From positions 1-36,642 of the forward strand of contig DAOVGN010000047.1 of NCBI GenBank assembly GCA_030672385.1: a stretch of 36,642 nt of DNA, read 5' to 3'. The DNA is from Deltaproteobacteria bacterium (GTDB lineage: Bacteria > Desulfobacterota > B13-G15 > RBG-16-54-18). Positions within the stretch are counted from its first letter, which is position 1. Each line of letters opens with the position of its first letter. The notes under the pieces are model-generated. The model did not search any database. It worked only from the letters and a program-made list of their open reading frames with translations, and was not told the DNA's origin. The translations under genes were made by a program, and so were the position numbers. This document shows, piece by piece, positions 8,568 through 17,319 of this stretch.

Positions 8568-10160
8568 TCAATGAACCCTCCTCGCCACATCCCTCCAGTA
8601 CTTCTCCCTCAAGTCCCGTTTGGCGATCTTACCAGAACCTGTCTTGGGAAGGGTATCGTAAAATGCCACTGACTTGGGGGCCTTGTACTTGGCCAACCTC
8701 TCCTTGCAAAAATCGATGATCTCCTCCTCTGTGGCCTCCATCCCTTCCTTCAAGACCACGATCGCCTTGACCGCCTCCCCCCACTTCTCATCCGGGACCC
8801 CGATGACCGCCGTCTCTAAGACAGCCGGGTGCATATAGAGGAAACTCTCCACCTCCGTGGAATAGACGTTTTCCCCACCGGTGAGGATCATGTCCTTCTT
8901 CCTGTCCACAATGGTCACATATCCTTCTTCATCCATCACAGCCAAATCACCAGTGTAGAGCCAACCATCCTTGATGGCCTTCTCAGTCTCCTCAGGAAGC
9001 CTCCAGTATCCAGGAGTAACGATATCACCTTTTACGATGATCTCACCCACCTCCTTTTCGTCCTTGGCCACCTCCGTACCATCTTTTCGTACCACCTTCA
9101 ACTGTACCCCTATAAACTCCCGACCTGTCTTGGACTTGATCTCCAGCTGCTCCTCATAGGAAAGCCCTGTAAGGTGGTCCTTGAGAATAGACATGGTAAG
9201 ATAGGGGCTCGTCTCCGTCATCCCGTAAGTCTGGATATAATTACATCGGAAGGTCTCCACTATCTTTTTAACCACTTCCGGGGCGATGGGCGCCCCTCCG
9301 CTCAAAAGGACCCTCAGGTTAGAATAGTCGTGTCCCCGCACATCGGGATGGTTCACCAGTAAATTCAGCATGGTGGGAATCATATTGGTAATGGTGGCCC
9401 GCTCCCTCTCCATGATCTCCAAGACCTTGGGGGGGTTGAAGGACCTGGCGAAGATGTGAGTCCCTCCCACCCATGTGATGGCCCAGGTGGCCCAGGCATC
9501 AGCCAGGTGAAACATGGGTGCCACGTGGATCCAACGGTCGCTGTCGGTGATGTGCAGTTCACCGATGGTACCCAGGGCGTGAGTACAGACATTCTTGTGG
9601 GTGAGGATTACTCCTTTAGGCCTCCCTGTGGTCCCGCTGGTATAGTAGAGTTGAGCGACATCTTCCTCCCGTATACCCTCTTCCTCCACGATGACAGTGG
9701 AATATCCCCTTATGGCCTCTTCGTAATCCATGGCCTCCACCCTCATCTGTGGACATTCCCCCTCTCCCGTCCACAACACCATCCGCACCCCCTTACCCCC
9801 TCCCTCAAGGGCAGAGGCCACCATTTGCACAAACTCACAGTCGGCGATCAAAAAGGTACTTTCCGAGTCATCCAAGATAAAGGCTACGTCTTTGGGGGAG
9901 AGACGATAATTGATGGGGACGGAAATGGCCCCTCTCAGGGCCACGGCGTAATAGGCCTCCATAAAGTAGTGACAGTTGGGCTGCAGTATGGCAACCTTTC
10001 CATCCTTTCTTATACCTTTGGCGCATAAAAGATTGGAAAGGGCATTTACCCTTCTCTGAAACTCAAGATAGGTAAACCTCCTATCCCCACAGACCAAGGC
10101 CTCCTTATTACCATAAAGTTTGACTGCCTTCGTCATTGTATCAGGGATTATCATAGCCAA
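8568..10160 (-). CDS. Long/medium-chain acyl-CoA synthetase (AMP-binding)
   Basis: 530 aa; YTSGTTGRPKGVILTHKN, QTYGMTETSPYLT, GWLYTGDLAVMDEEGYVTIVDRKKDMILTGGENVYSTEVE, PKTGSGKIAKRDLR. Confidence 0.95.
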   Translation of the reverse strand: MAMIIPDTMTKAVKLYGNKEALVCGDRRFTYLEFQRRVNALSNLLCAKGIRKDGKVAILQPNCHYFMEAYYAVALRGAISVPINYRLSPKDVAFILDDSESTFLIADCEFVQMVASALEGGGKGVRMVLWTGEGECPQMRVEAMDYEEAIRGYSTVIVEEEGIREEDVAQLYYTSGTTGRPKGVILTHKNVCTHALGTIGELHITDSDRWIHVAPMFHLADAWATWAITWVGGTHIFARSFNPPKVLEIMERERATITNMIPTMLNLLVNHPDVRGHDYSNLRVLLSGGAPIAPEVVKKIVETFRCNYIQTYGMTETSPYLTMSILKDHLTGLSYEEQLEIKSKTGREFIGVQLKVVRKDGTEVAKDEKEVGEIIVKGDIVTPGYWRLPEETEKAIKDGWLYTGDLAVMDEEGYVTIVDRKKDMILTGGENVYSTEVESFLYMHPAVLETAVIGVPDEKWGEAVKAIVVLKEGMEATEEEIIDFCKERLAKYKAPKSVAFYDTLPKTGSGKIAKRDLREKYWRDVARRVH

Positions 10161-10358
10161 GCCCTACTCAGAGGCAAACCCAACTTACCTCACATCGACT
10201 TTAATATCTTTATGAATATCTTGAGTAGGAGGAACACTTCAAAAGGTCGGCTTGAAGGTGGCCACCTCATCCCCTCAACAAAGAAGGTGATGGAACTCTC
10301 GGGCACTGCGCTTACCTTCTCATTCTTTACCTTTACCCTCTATCTTCCCCTCCCTCTC

Positions 10359-12182
10359 TCAGGTCAGATCCTCAGCCTTAATCAATTCTTCAAATCTCAG
10401 GTCCATCCCCAGCATACCCACAATCTCCTCATCCTCGCTCCTGATGGGAGCGGAGACAGTAATACAGAGGGCGCCAGTGATATAGGAGGTGTAGAAATCG
10501 GTTACATGTATCTTCCCCGTCTTGAGGGGCTCAATGAACCACTCCCTGTTGGAGTAGTCCACATCGGTACCAATGTGCTCGTAATTGGCTCGATCTTCAG
10601 GACGGGTGATATTTCTGGTAATCTTGTGCCCCGTCAGGTCGATGACATAGAGGAATTGTATAAAGGGGTTCTCCTGCTCGATTTTCTCCAAAAAGGTCTC
10701 TTGGCGTGCAGGGTCCATAGGCCGTATGTCTGGATCATCCACCACCTCTTCGATAAGATGGGCGGCCATCTCATACGCCCTCTGTTTTATCAGGTCAAAA
10801 TCTGAGATGAAGAGCTCGGGAAGACGCTTCCGGGCCTTTTTCTCCATCTCCTCCGAGGAGATATCGGTGATCCTCCCCTGGTCATACTCCTCCTTTACCC
10901 ACTTATATATCTTGGCCACCCCGGGGTGCCTTTTATCCAGGCGCTCATCGCCGGTCAGGGCGAAGTAGGAATTGATCCACTGGGCGATCCCCGCGGTGCC
11001 AGATTTATCGTTTATGGTCACTGTAAGGGGCCTGTTCAGGATCTTACCGGTGTTAAAGATGTTGTAGATCTCCTCATTCTTGAGGATTCCATCGGCGTGG
11101 ATACCCGCCCTGGTGGTGTTAAACTCAGCCCCGACAAAGGGGTAATTCTTGGGAATATGTTCACCGATGTGCCTTTCATAGTAATTTCTGATCTCAGTGA
11201 TCATGGTGGGGTCGACCCCGTTCTGGTCTCCCATAAGGCTGATATATTCAATGATCAACCCTTCGATGGGGGCATTGCCTGTCCTTTCACCAAACCCAAG
11301 CAGGGTCCCGTTGACTGCGGAGCAGCCATATAGCCAGGCGGTGGTGGAATTGATGAGGACCTTATGAAAATCGTTGTGGCCATGCCACTCCAGCTCCTCC
11401 GAGGGGATACCTGCATCATCCACCAAGGCACGTATCAGCTTCGGGACGCTCCTGGGCAGGGTAGTCCCTGGATAGGGAATTCCCAATCCCAGGGTATCAC
11501 ACAATCTGATCTTCACCGATGCCCCCCCCTCCTCGGCCAGGCGCATGAGTTCCTGGGCCAAAGGGATAACAAATCCGTAGATATCCGCCCTGGTAATATC
11601 CTCAAAGTGACATCGTGGCTTTACCCCCTCCTCCAAGGCCGCCTCCACAACCCGGAGGTAATCTATCATCGCAGCCCTCCTATTCTTGCCCAGCTTCAAA
11701 AAAATGTGATAATCCGATACAGAGGTCAAGATCCCCGTCTCCTTGAGGCCCATCTCACGGACTAACTTAAAATCACCCTTATCCGCCCTGATCCAACCTG
11801 TGATTTCCGGGTACCGATGTCCTCTATCCAAACACCCCTGGACGGCCTCTTTGTCCCTATCGCTGTAGAGGAAGAACTCGGTCTGACGGATTATGCCATT
11901 GGGACCTCCTAATTTGTGGAGCATATCGTACAGGTCTACCACCTGCTGTACGGTATAGGGGGACCTGGCCTGCTGCCCATCTCTAAATGTGGTATCGGTG
12001 ATCACTATCTCTTCTGGGGGATCTATCAGCTCGACCCGGTGGTCGAATTCAACACAACATACCTCTTCATAAGGAAAGACGTCCCTGAACAAATTGGGCT
12101 CATCCACATCCTGTAGCCTGAACCTCTCAGTCTTCTTGGTGCGATTGTCGAGGAAACTCCTCCCTTTCTTCATTATCACCAT
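10359..12182 (-). CDS. HMGL/IPMS-family condensing enzyme (Re-citrate or homocitrate synthase-like) with C-terminal Cache/PDC-like domain
   Basis: 607 aa; ITDTTFRDGQQARSPYTVQQVVDLYDMLHKLGG...EWHGHNDFHKVLINSTTAWLYGCSAVNGTLLGFGERTGNAP; C-terminal FLYVIDLTGHKITRNITRP...VDYSNREWFIEPLKTGKIHVTDFYTSYITGALCITVSAPIRSEDEEIVGMLGMDLRFEEL is Cache-like. Confidence 0.85.
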   Translation of the reverse strand: MVIMKKGRSFLDNRTKKTERFRLQDVDEPNLFRDVFPYEEVCCVEFDHRVELIDPPEEIVITDTTFRDGQQARSPYTVQQVVDLYDMLHKLGGPNGIIRQTEFFLYSDRDKEAVQGCLDRGHRYPEITGWIRADKGDFKLVREMGLKETGILTSVSDYHIFLKLGKNRRAAMIDYLRVVEAALEEGVKPRCHFEDITRADIYGFVIPLAQELMRLAEEGGASVKIRLCDTLGLGIPYPGTTLPRSVPKLIRALVDDAGIPSEELEWHGHNDFHKVLINSTTAWLYGCSAVNGTLLGFGERTGNAPIEGLIIEYISLMGDQNGVDPTMITEIRNYYERHIGEHIPKNYPFVGAEFNTTRAGIHADGILKNEEIYNIFNTGKILNRPLTVTINDKSGTAGIAQWINSYFALTGDERLDKRHPGVAKIYKWVKEEYDQGRITDISSEEMEKKARKRLPELFISDFDLIKQRAYEMAAHLIEEVVDDPDIRPMDPARQETFLEKIEQENPFIQFLYVIDLTGHKITRNITRPEDRANYEHIGTDVDYSNREWFIEPLKTGKIHVTDFYTSYITGALCITVSAPIRSEDEEIVGMLGMDLRFEELIKAEDLT

Positions 12183-12377
12183 CTTTCCCCTCCTCCTGGA
12201 GTATTATATCCAAATAATAATATTTCTAATACAAAATAGTGTCAATAACTTTCCCATCGACTTTTGGGCTGAGAGGGTACATGAACCCCCCTTGGTTTTT
12301 CTCTTCAGGTTTTTGGATGAAGAGTTCGTCGAGGAATACAGGGGAAAGGAGGATGAAATAATAAAAGGGTTGGTTAA

Positions 12378-13535
12378 TTATGACAGTATTTCGAAGGCTT
12401 CCAAGTCGGACTCGGTGTGTGCTGATGGTGATTGGGTTAAACATGCTACCATTTCATATTCTTCCGATAAAGTCTCAATAAGCTCTTTAACAGAGATGAT
12501 TTTCTCTATCCGATAAGCGTTAGCTCCCGCAAAAGCAAATCCTTCCTCAAGGTTTCCTCTTTTGGCATTGGTTAATGCAAGACCAATACAGTATGGCGAA
12601 TTTTTAACATCACAGGTTTTCAAACACTGCCAGGTGCATTTAAAAGATTTTTTAACTCCTGATGATATCTCCTCAAGAAACTTATTCTGTATTGCTCTTC
12701 CCGGTAATCCAACGGGACTGTCAATTATAATAATGTCTTCTTTTTTGCATTCTACATAAGCATCTTTGAATTCTATGGAAGCATCACACTCGTGAGTTGC
12801 AACAAACCTGGTTGCCATCTGTGCCCCCTGAGCCCCTAACTGGATAAATTTATGAATATCCGCACCTGTATATATGCCTCCTGCAGCAATTATCGGAATG
12901 CTTTTATTAAATTGCTGCTCATAAGGCTTTATCACAGAAATCACCTCCGGCAGTATCTTTTCCAATGCATGGTCAGGATTATTGATCTGCTCTTTTTTAA
13001 ATCCGAGGTGTCCACCAGCTAATGGACCCTCAACAACCACAGCATCAGGTACATGATTGTGCTTTTTCCCCCAGGATTTAAATATAAGTTTAGCCGCTCT
13101 TGCAGAAGATACTATAGGAACAATCTTGATTGCACTTTCAAGTACCCTATCCAGCGTCAATGTTTTAGGTACCTTTAGTGGAAGCCCTGCGCCAAGAAAA
13201 GCCAAATCTGCGCCTTCATCCACTGAAACCTGTACAAGATCATCAAAATTTGAAAGGGCTACCATAATGTTTACGCCAATAATGCCCGTTGTCATCTCCC
13301 TTGCCTTTTTTATCTCTCTCTGCAAGGCCCTTTTGTTTGCCTCCTTGAAATTTGCGTTAAAATCAGACTCAAACTGACCAATCCCAACAGTAGCAATAAC
13401 CCCAATACCACCCTCATTTGCAACAGCCGAGGCTAAACCGGATAAAGATATACCAACACCCATTGCTCCTTGAACAATAGGGATAGCAGCTTCCAAATCA
13501 CCTATTCGTAGTCTTGGTATGTCTTTGAAACTCAT
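12378..13535 (-). CDS. Nitronate monooxygenase / FabK-like flavoprotein
   Basis: 385 aa; PIVQGAMGVGISLSGLASAVANEGGIGVIATVG, VVVEGPLAGGHLG, IPIIAAGGIYTGADIHKFIQLGAQGAQMATRFVAT. Confidence 0.9.
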   Translation of the reverse strand: MSFKDIPRLRIGDLEAAIPIVQGAMGVGISLSGLASAVANEGGIGVIATVGIGQFESDFNANFKEANKRALQREIKKAREMTTGIIGVNIMVALSNFDDLVQVSVDEGADLAFLGAGLPLKVPKTLTLDRVLESAIKIVPIVSSARAAKLIFKSWGKKHNHVPDAVVVEGPLAGGHLGFKKEQINNPDHALEKILPEVISVIKPYEQQFNKSIPIIAAGGIYTGADIHKFIQLGAQGAQMATRFVATHECDASIEFKDAYVECKKEDIIIIDSPVGLPGRAIQNKFLEEISSGVKKSFKCTWQCLKTCDVKNSPYCIGLALTNAKRGNLEEGFAFAGANAYRIEKIISVKELIETLSEEYEMVACLTQSPSAHTESDLEAFEILS

Positions 13536-13558
13536 ATATTACACTTATTCAATGCATC

Positions 13559-13587
13559 TTTTCCCATTATTACATAACTTGGGAAAA
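13559..13587. promoter_or_regulatory. Inverted repeat upstream of the nitronate monooxygenase-like gene
   Basis: TTTTCCCA-N13-TGGGAAAA perfect arms, 24 bp upstream of the start. Confidence 0.35.
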
Positions 13588-13669
13588 CCTCAAGCTTTTT
13601 TATTCTTTAATTTCATTCTTTAAATTTTTGTCTGATAGGTTAATGAAGGAAGTAAGGGGTGGAAAGGGT

Positions 13670-13906
13670 TTAATGACGGTTTAGATAGGGGTCCCTTCTC
13701 TCTCTCATCTTGCCTTTGACATATTCCCTCCAGGAGACCTTCTTGATAAGCTTGATACCCCCGGCACACTCCTTCTTCTTCAAGCGAGAAGTATGTAGGG
13801 CCTTGGCAAGGACGCAAAAGATGTCATCCCCATCAAAATACCTCACCATCTCGTAACTCTTCCCCGCCCCAACATGACCTCCTTCCATCACCAACTTGAA
13901 AAACAT
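13670..13906 (-). CDS. Small hypothetical protein (78 aa)
   Basis: MFFKLVMEGGHVGAGKSYEMVRYFDGDDIFCVLAKALHTSRLKKKECAGG...; GAGGAAAA just upstream of start. Confidence 0.5.
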   Translation of the reverse strand: MFFKLVMEGGHVGAGKSYEMVRYFDGDDIFCVLAKALHTSRLKKKECAGGIKLIKKVSWREYVKGKMRERRDPYLNRH

Positions 13907-13984
13907 CTTTTTCCTCGGTCTATCTTTTTACCCTTATTGTAACCGAGGAAGATTAAAAACCGATTAAAAAAAGATTAAAACTTT

Positions 13985-14041
13985 TTAATCTTTCAGGGGA
14001 ATGGTCACAGTGAAGGTGCCCCATCTCCTGTTCCTTGTACA
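13985..14041 (-). pseudogene. Possible 3'-end remnant of a sensor histidine kinase
   Basis: Minus strand ...NRRWGTFTVTIPLKD* resembles the terminal 'G.GTTF.VTIPL' of HATPase domains; too short to be certain. Confidence 0.35.
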
Positions 14042-14131
14042 AATTGGAGACGAACTCATTAATTTTGCTTGCCAAACCCAAAATTATATGCTAACAAAAT
14101 ATGTGATTTATTTCTCAAAAAGGAGGTCAAG

Positions 14132-14227
14132 ATGATTCTTTGGAAACAGGCTTTTAGGATATTCATCTTTGGCTTCTGCGGGGTCTTTCTCACCCCAGGA
14201 ATCCTGGTCATCGCCGTCCTCATCTGA
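14132..14227 (+). pseudogene. Truncated OadG-like gamma subunit remnant of a sodium-pump decarboxylase
   Basis: AAAAAGGAGG SD then MILWKQAFRIFIFGFCGVFLTPGILVIAVLI*; single N-terminal TM segment of OadG type; 31 aa only. Confidence 0.5.
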
Positions 14228-14330
14228 GCAAATGCTATGGCAATGACTCCTGTTGGCTATCGGGGCTTTAGTTACAAAGTTATTAGGCGTACAATAGCTC
14301 GCCTGTGGCGAGAAAAGGAGCAAAAATGAA

Positions 14331-14468
14331 ATGATAGATTGGACTTTAGCGGGAAAACTTGCTGGTGGTGGTTTCGGAACGACTCTTGTTGTTTTAGCGA
14401 TTTTGTGCATTGTGATCTGGTTAATAGGATTTGTAATACAAAGAAAAACTGCAAAAAATAAAAAGTGA
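14331..14468 (+). CDS. Sodium-pump decarboxylase gamma subunit (OadG-like), 45 aa, absent from ORF track
   Basis: MIDWTLAGKLAGGGFGTTLVVLAILCIVIWLIGFVIQRKTAKNKK*; one TM helix plus basic tail; immediately upstream of the beta subunit; GAAAAGGAG upstream. Confidence 0.75.
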   Translation: MIDWTLAGKLAGGGFGTTLVVLAILCIVIWLIGFVIQRKTAKNKK

Positions 14469-14494
14469 AATTTGATTTGAAGGAGTGAATTAAA

Positions 14495-15685
14495 ATGTTT
14501 GGTTTATATCAAATGGCCTTTAGTAGCTTTACCTGGGGCAACATCTTAATGCTCTTTATCGGAGGAGGGCTCATTTACCTTGGCATTGCCAAGAAGATGG
14601 AGCCCGTCTTATTAATACCTATAGGGCTGGGTGTAATAATGGTCAACATACCTCTGAGTGGGCTGATGGTGTATGCTCCACCAACAGAGCCTGGTGCTAT
14701 CCCGATGCCCGTGACAGTAACAGGGGGAGCGCTAGGAGAGGCAATGGGCAGTGGGAAGGTAGGATTGCTAAATGTGCTATTTCAATTTGGGATAGCGAAC
14801 GAGATAATTCCCTTGCTTATCTTTCTTGGCGTTGGTGCCATGTCAGATTTCTCTCCAGCTATGGCTCGCCCTTCATCTTTCATGTTTGGCGCTACAGCAC
14901 AGGTAGGTGTTTTTATTGTATTTCTTATTGCTTACCTCACGGGCTTGTTTACCATGAATCAAGCTGCTAGCGTCGGTATTATCGGAGGGTCTGATGGGCC
15001 ACCTACAGTTTACCTTTGTGCCGCTTTAGCGCCTGGGTTATTGGGGCCAATTACCTTAGTAGCCTATTCCTATATGGCATTGGTGCCTATACTCCAACCG
15101 CCAGTAATAAGAGCCCTTATCCCAAAGAAGCAACGGCAAATATACATGAAGCCTCAAACACGAGAGGTTTCTAGGTTGGAAAAGGTTATCTTCCCTATAG
15201 CAGTGTTTGCAGTCGCCGCTATACTTGTCCCTAAATCAGCACCTCTTATTGGCATGCTTATGTTCGGCAATTTGCTTAATGTTACTGGTGTTACTGATAG
15301 GTTGGCGAAATCAGCAGGCGGCGTGTTTGTAGATGTATTGACATTCCTTTTGGGTATAACCGTTGGGGCCTTGATGCCGGCGGCAGTATTTCTTAATGTT
15401 AGAACCTTAGCTATTATAGGTCTGGCTATAGTAGCTTTCGCCTTTGGTACCGCTGGGGGTATTTGGGGAGCACAGATAGCAAATCTATTCTTGAAGGAGA
15501 AAATAAACCCGATTATTGGTGCTGCTGGTGTCTCCGCTGTTCCCATGGCAGCCAGAGTGGCACAAAAAGAGGGGCAAAAGGCAAACCCTAAAAACTTCTT
15601 ACTAATGCATGCTATGGGCCCTAATATGGCAGGGGCTATTTCTACTTCGGTAGTCGCTGGCATATTCTTGGGAATCCTTCACTAA
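14495..15685 (+). CDS. Sodium-pump carboxylyase decarboxylase beta subunit (OadB/MmdB/GcdB family)
   Basis: 396 aa multi-[71 protein letters not shown]. Confidence 0.95.
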   Translation: MFGLYQMAFSSFTWGNILMLFIGGGLIYLGIAKKMEPVLLIPIGLGVIMVNIPLSGLMVYAPPTEPGAIPMPVTVTGGALGEAMGSGKVGLLNVLFQFGIANEIIPLLIFLGVGAMSDFSPAMARPSSFMFGATAQVGVFIVFLIAYLTGLFTMNQAASVGIIGGSDGPPTVYLCAALAPGLLGPITLVAYSYMALVPILQPPVIRALIPKKQRQIYMKPQTREVSRLEKVIFPIAVFAVAAILVPKSAPLIGMLMFGNLLNVTGVTDRLAKSAGGVFVDVLTFLLGITVGALMPAAVFLNVRTLAIIGLAIVAFAFGTAGGIWGAQIANLFLKEKINPIIGAAGVSAVPMAARVAQKEGQKANPKNFLLMHAMGPNMAGAISTSVVAGIFLGILH

Positions 15686-15721
15686 ATCTGATGGCTTGGA
15701 TTTACACTTACTTCTTTAAAG

Positions 15722-15850
15722 GTTACAACTATTGGCGCCGAGGCTGACCCTAAAAACTTCCTCCTCATGCATGCTATGGGTCCCAATATAGCGGGGGTCA
15801 TCAGTACGGTCGTTGCCGCTGGTTTCTTTATCTCCTTGGCAGGAGGCTAA
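15722..15850 (+). pseudogene. C-terminal remnant of a second OadB-type beta subunit
   Basis: [42 protein letters not shown] repeats the C-terminus of the intact beta subunit ([33 protein letters not shown]). Confidence 0.85.
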
Positions 15851-15857
15851 CCAGATG

Positions 15858-15888
15858 CAAGGCCAGGGGCTTTAAGCCCCTGGCCTTG
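15858..15888. terminator. Strong hairpin terminator after the decarboxylase locus
   Basis: CAAGGCCAGGGGCTT-t-AAGCCCCTGGCCTTG perfect inverted repeat; no clear T-tract. Confidence 0.65.
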
Positions 15889-16117
15889 CTCAACCTCCTC
15901 TCTTCATACAAGATGGCAAAGTACCTGATCACCTGCCCTCATAATTCCTATTTTTAGAACAATTTTGATCAAAAACCATTAAAATCAATTTTATCTAACT
16001 TTTCACCCAAATTTTTCTTGAAAAAAAACAGAAATTGGTTAATATAATTGGTTGTTTCCTTCAAAGATTTATGCTAATGGTAAGGTGCTTTAAACCTTTA
16101 AGGAGGGAGGTTGTATC

Positions 16118-16678
16118 ATGGCAGAGACCCAAGCTGTAGATATCGGCAGCAAACTCAAGGCCATCCGTGGGGAAAAAAGGATATCTCTGCGCACATTGGC
16201 CAAATTAAGTGGCCTTTCGGTAAACACCCTGAGCCTTATAGAAAGGAATATTACATCTCCCACGGTGAATACCCTCTTCAACATCAGCAGGGCCTTGGCG
16301 GTTAAGATCAATTACTTCTTCGATGAAGAGAGGATAGAAGATACGATCTTCACCAAGGGGGATCAACGCAAGCAGGTGGGAACCAAGGATAAAGGGATAA
16401 GGTTGGAGAGCCTCGGCTCAGGCCTCATCCAGCAAGACTTGGAGGCCCATGTGATTACCGCTAGCAAGGACGCCAAGAGCGGAACCAAAGGGATGAGTCA
16501 TCTAGGTGATGAGTTGGTTTTCTGCTTGCTGGGCCAATTCCAATTTGAGGTGAAGAAGGAAAAATATATCTTGAAGAAAGGAGATAGCCTCCTCTTCAAG
16601 GGTAGTCTCCAACAACAATGGGAGAATATAGGGGATGGGGATTCTATCTTTCTCATTGTGAGGGGAAAACAAAAATAA
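16118..16678 (+). CDS. XRE-family HTH plus cupin transcriptional regulator
   Basis: 186 aa; IGSKLKAIRGEKRISLRTLAKLSGLSVNTLSLIERNITSPTVNTLFNISRAL then cupin-like YILKKGDSLLFKGSLQQQWENIGDGDS. Confidence 0.9.
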   Translation: MAETQAVDIGSKLKAIRGEKRISLRTLAKLSGLSVNTLSLIERNITSPTVNTLFNISRALAVKINYFFDEERIEDTIFTKGDQRKQVGTKDKGIRLESLGSGLIQQDLEAHVITASKDAKSGTKGMSHLGDELVFCLLGQFQFEVKKEKYILKKGDSLLFKGSLQQQWENIGDGDSIFLIVRGKQK

Positions 16679-16714
16679 TCGGGATCATTTACCCCTACCA
16701 CACCCTCAAGAGCC

Positions 16715-17308
16715 ATGTCCAAAGAATTGATTTTGGCCTCTTCTTCGCCGCGAAGAAAAAACCTTCTCTCCTCCATTGAGCTTGAGTTTGAGGTTATCCC
16801 GGCGGAGGTACGGGAGACCCCCTCCCCTCATGAAACAGCTAAAGATTTCGCCCTGAGGATAGCAGAGAGAAAGGCCGTTTTTGTAGGAGAAAGATATCCC
16901 CATTCCTGGATCATAGGGGCCGATACCGTGATCGCCATAGGGGGGGAAATCTTGGGAAAACCCTCTGGAAAGGAGGAGACAAAACGGATGTTGAAGCGAT
17001 TAGCCGGTAAAGAGCACCTGGTGATCACCGGCTATTGCCTCTTAAAATTGGCAGAGGGGAAAAAGATGGAGGGGGCCGAGGAAACTCGAGTCAAGATAAA
17101 GCCCCTCAAGGAAATGGAGATAGATTGGTACATCAACACAGGGGAACCATTCGATAAGGCGGGGGGATATGCTATACAGGGAAAGGGAGCCTTTATGGTA
17201 GAATGGATAGAGGGTTCTTACACCAATGTGGTGGGGCTCCCCCTTTGCCAACTCATCGAGCTCCTCAAAGGCGAAGGGGTGTCGATATTTTCTAAAGAAG
17301 TGAAGTAG
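16715..17308 (+). CDS. maf: Maf family nucleoside triphosphate pyrophosphatase
   Basis: LILASSSPRRKNLL, VIGADTVIA (IIGADTVIAIGGEILGKP), GYAIQGKGAFMVEWIEGSYTNVVGLPL. Confidence 0.95.
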   Translation: MSKELILASSSPRRKNLLSSIELEFEVIPAEVRETPSPHETAKDFALRIAERKAVFVGERYPHSWIIGADTVIAIGGEILGKPSGKEETKRMLKRLAGKEHLVITGYCLLKLAEGKKMEGAEETRVKIKPLKEMEIDWYINTGEPFDKAGGYAIQGKGAFMVEWIEGSYTNVVGLPLCQLIELLKGEGVSIFSKEVK

Positions 17309-17319
17309 ACATCCCTTCT

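Noticed and set aside
9456-10028. 190-aa plus-strand ORF
   Set aside because: Antisense of acyl-CoA synthetase; no domain features
10256-10267. AGGTGGCCACCT palindrome upstream of acyl-CoA synthetase
   Set aside because: Perfect 12-bp palindrome but no second site or known regulator motif; may be chance
12255-12377. Plus-strand coding-like stretch RFLDEEFVEEYRGKEDEIIKGLVNYD
   Set aside because: Short, no clear start and runs into the antisense end of the nitronate monooxygenase-like gene; could be a remnant but evidence is too thin
14108-14454. Minus-strand ORFs of 100 and 60 aa
   Set aside because: Overlap the small plus-strand OadG-like frames, which have SDs and recognisable architecture
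15154-15663. 169-aa minus-strand ORF
   Set aside because: Antisense of the oadB-like gene, composition typical of shadow ORFs
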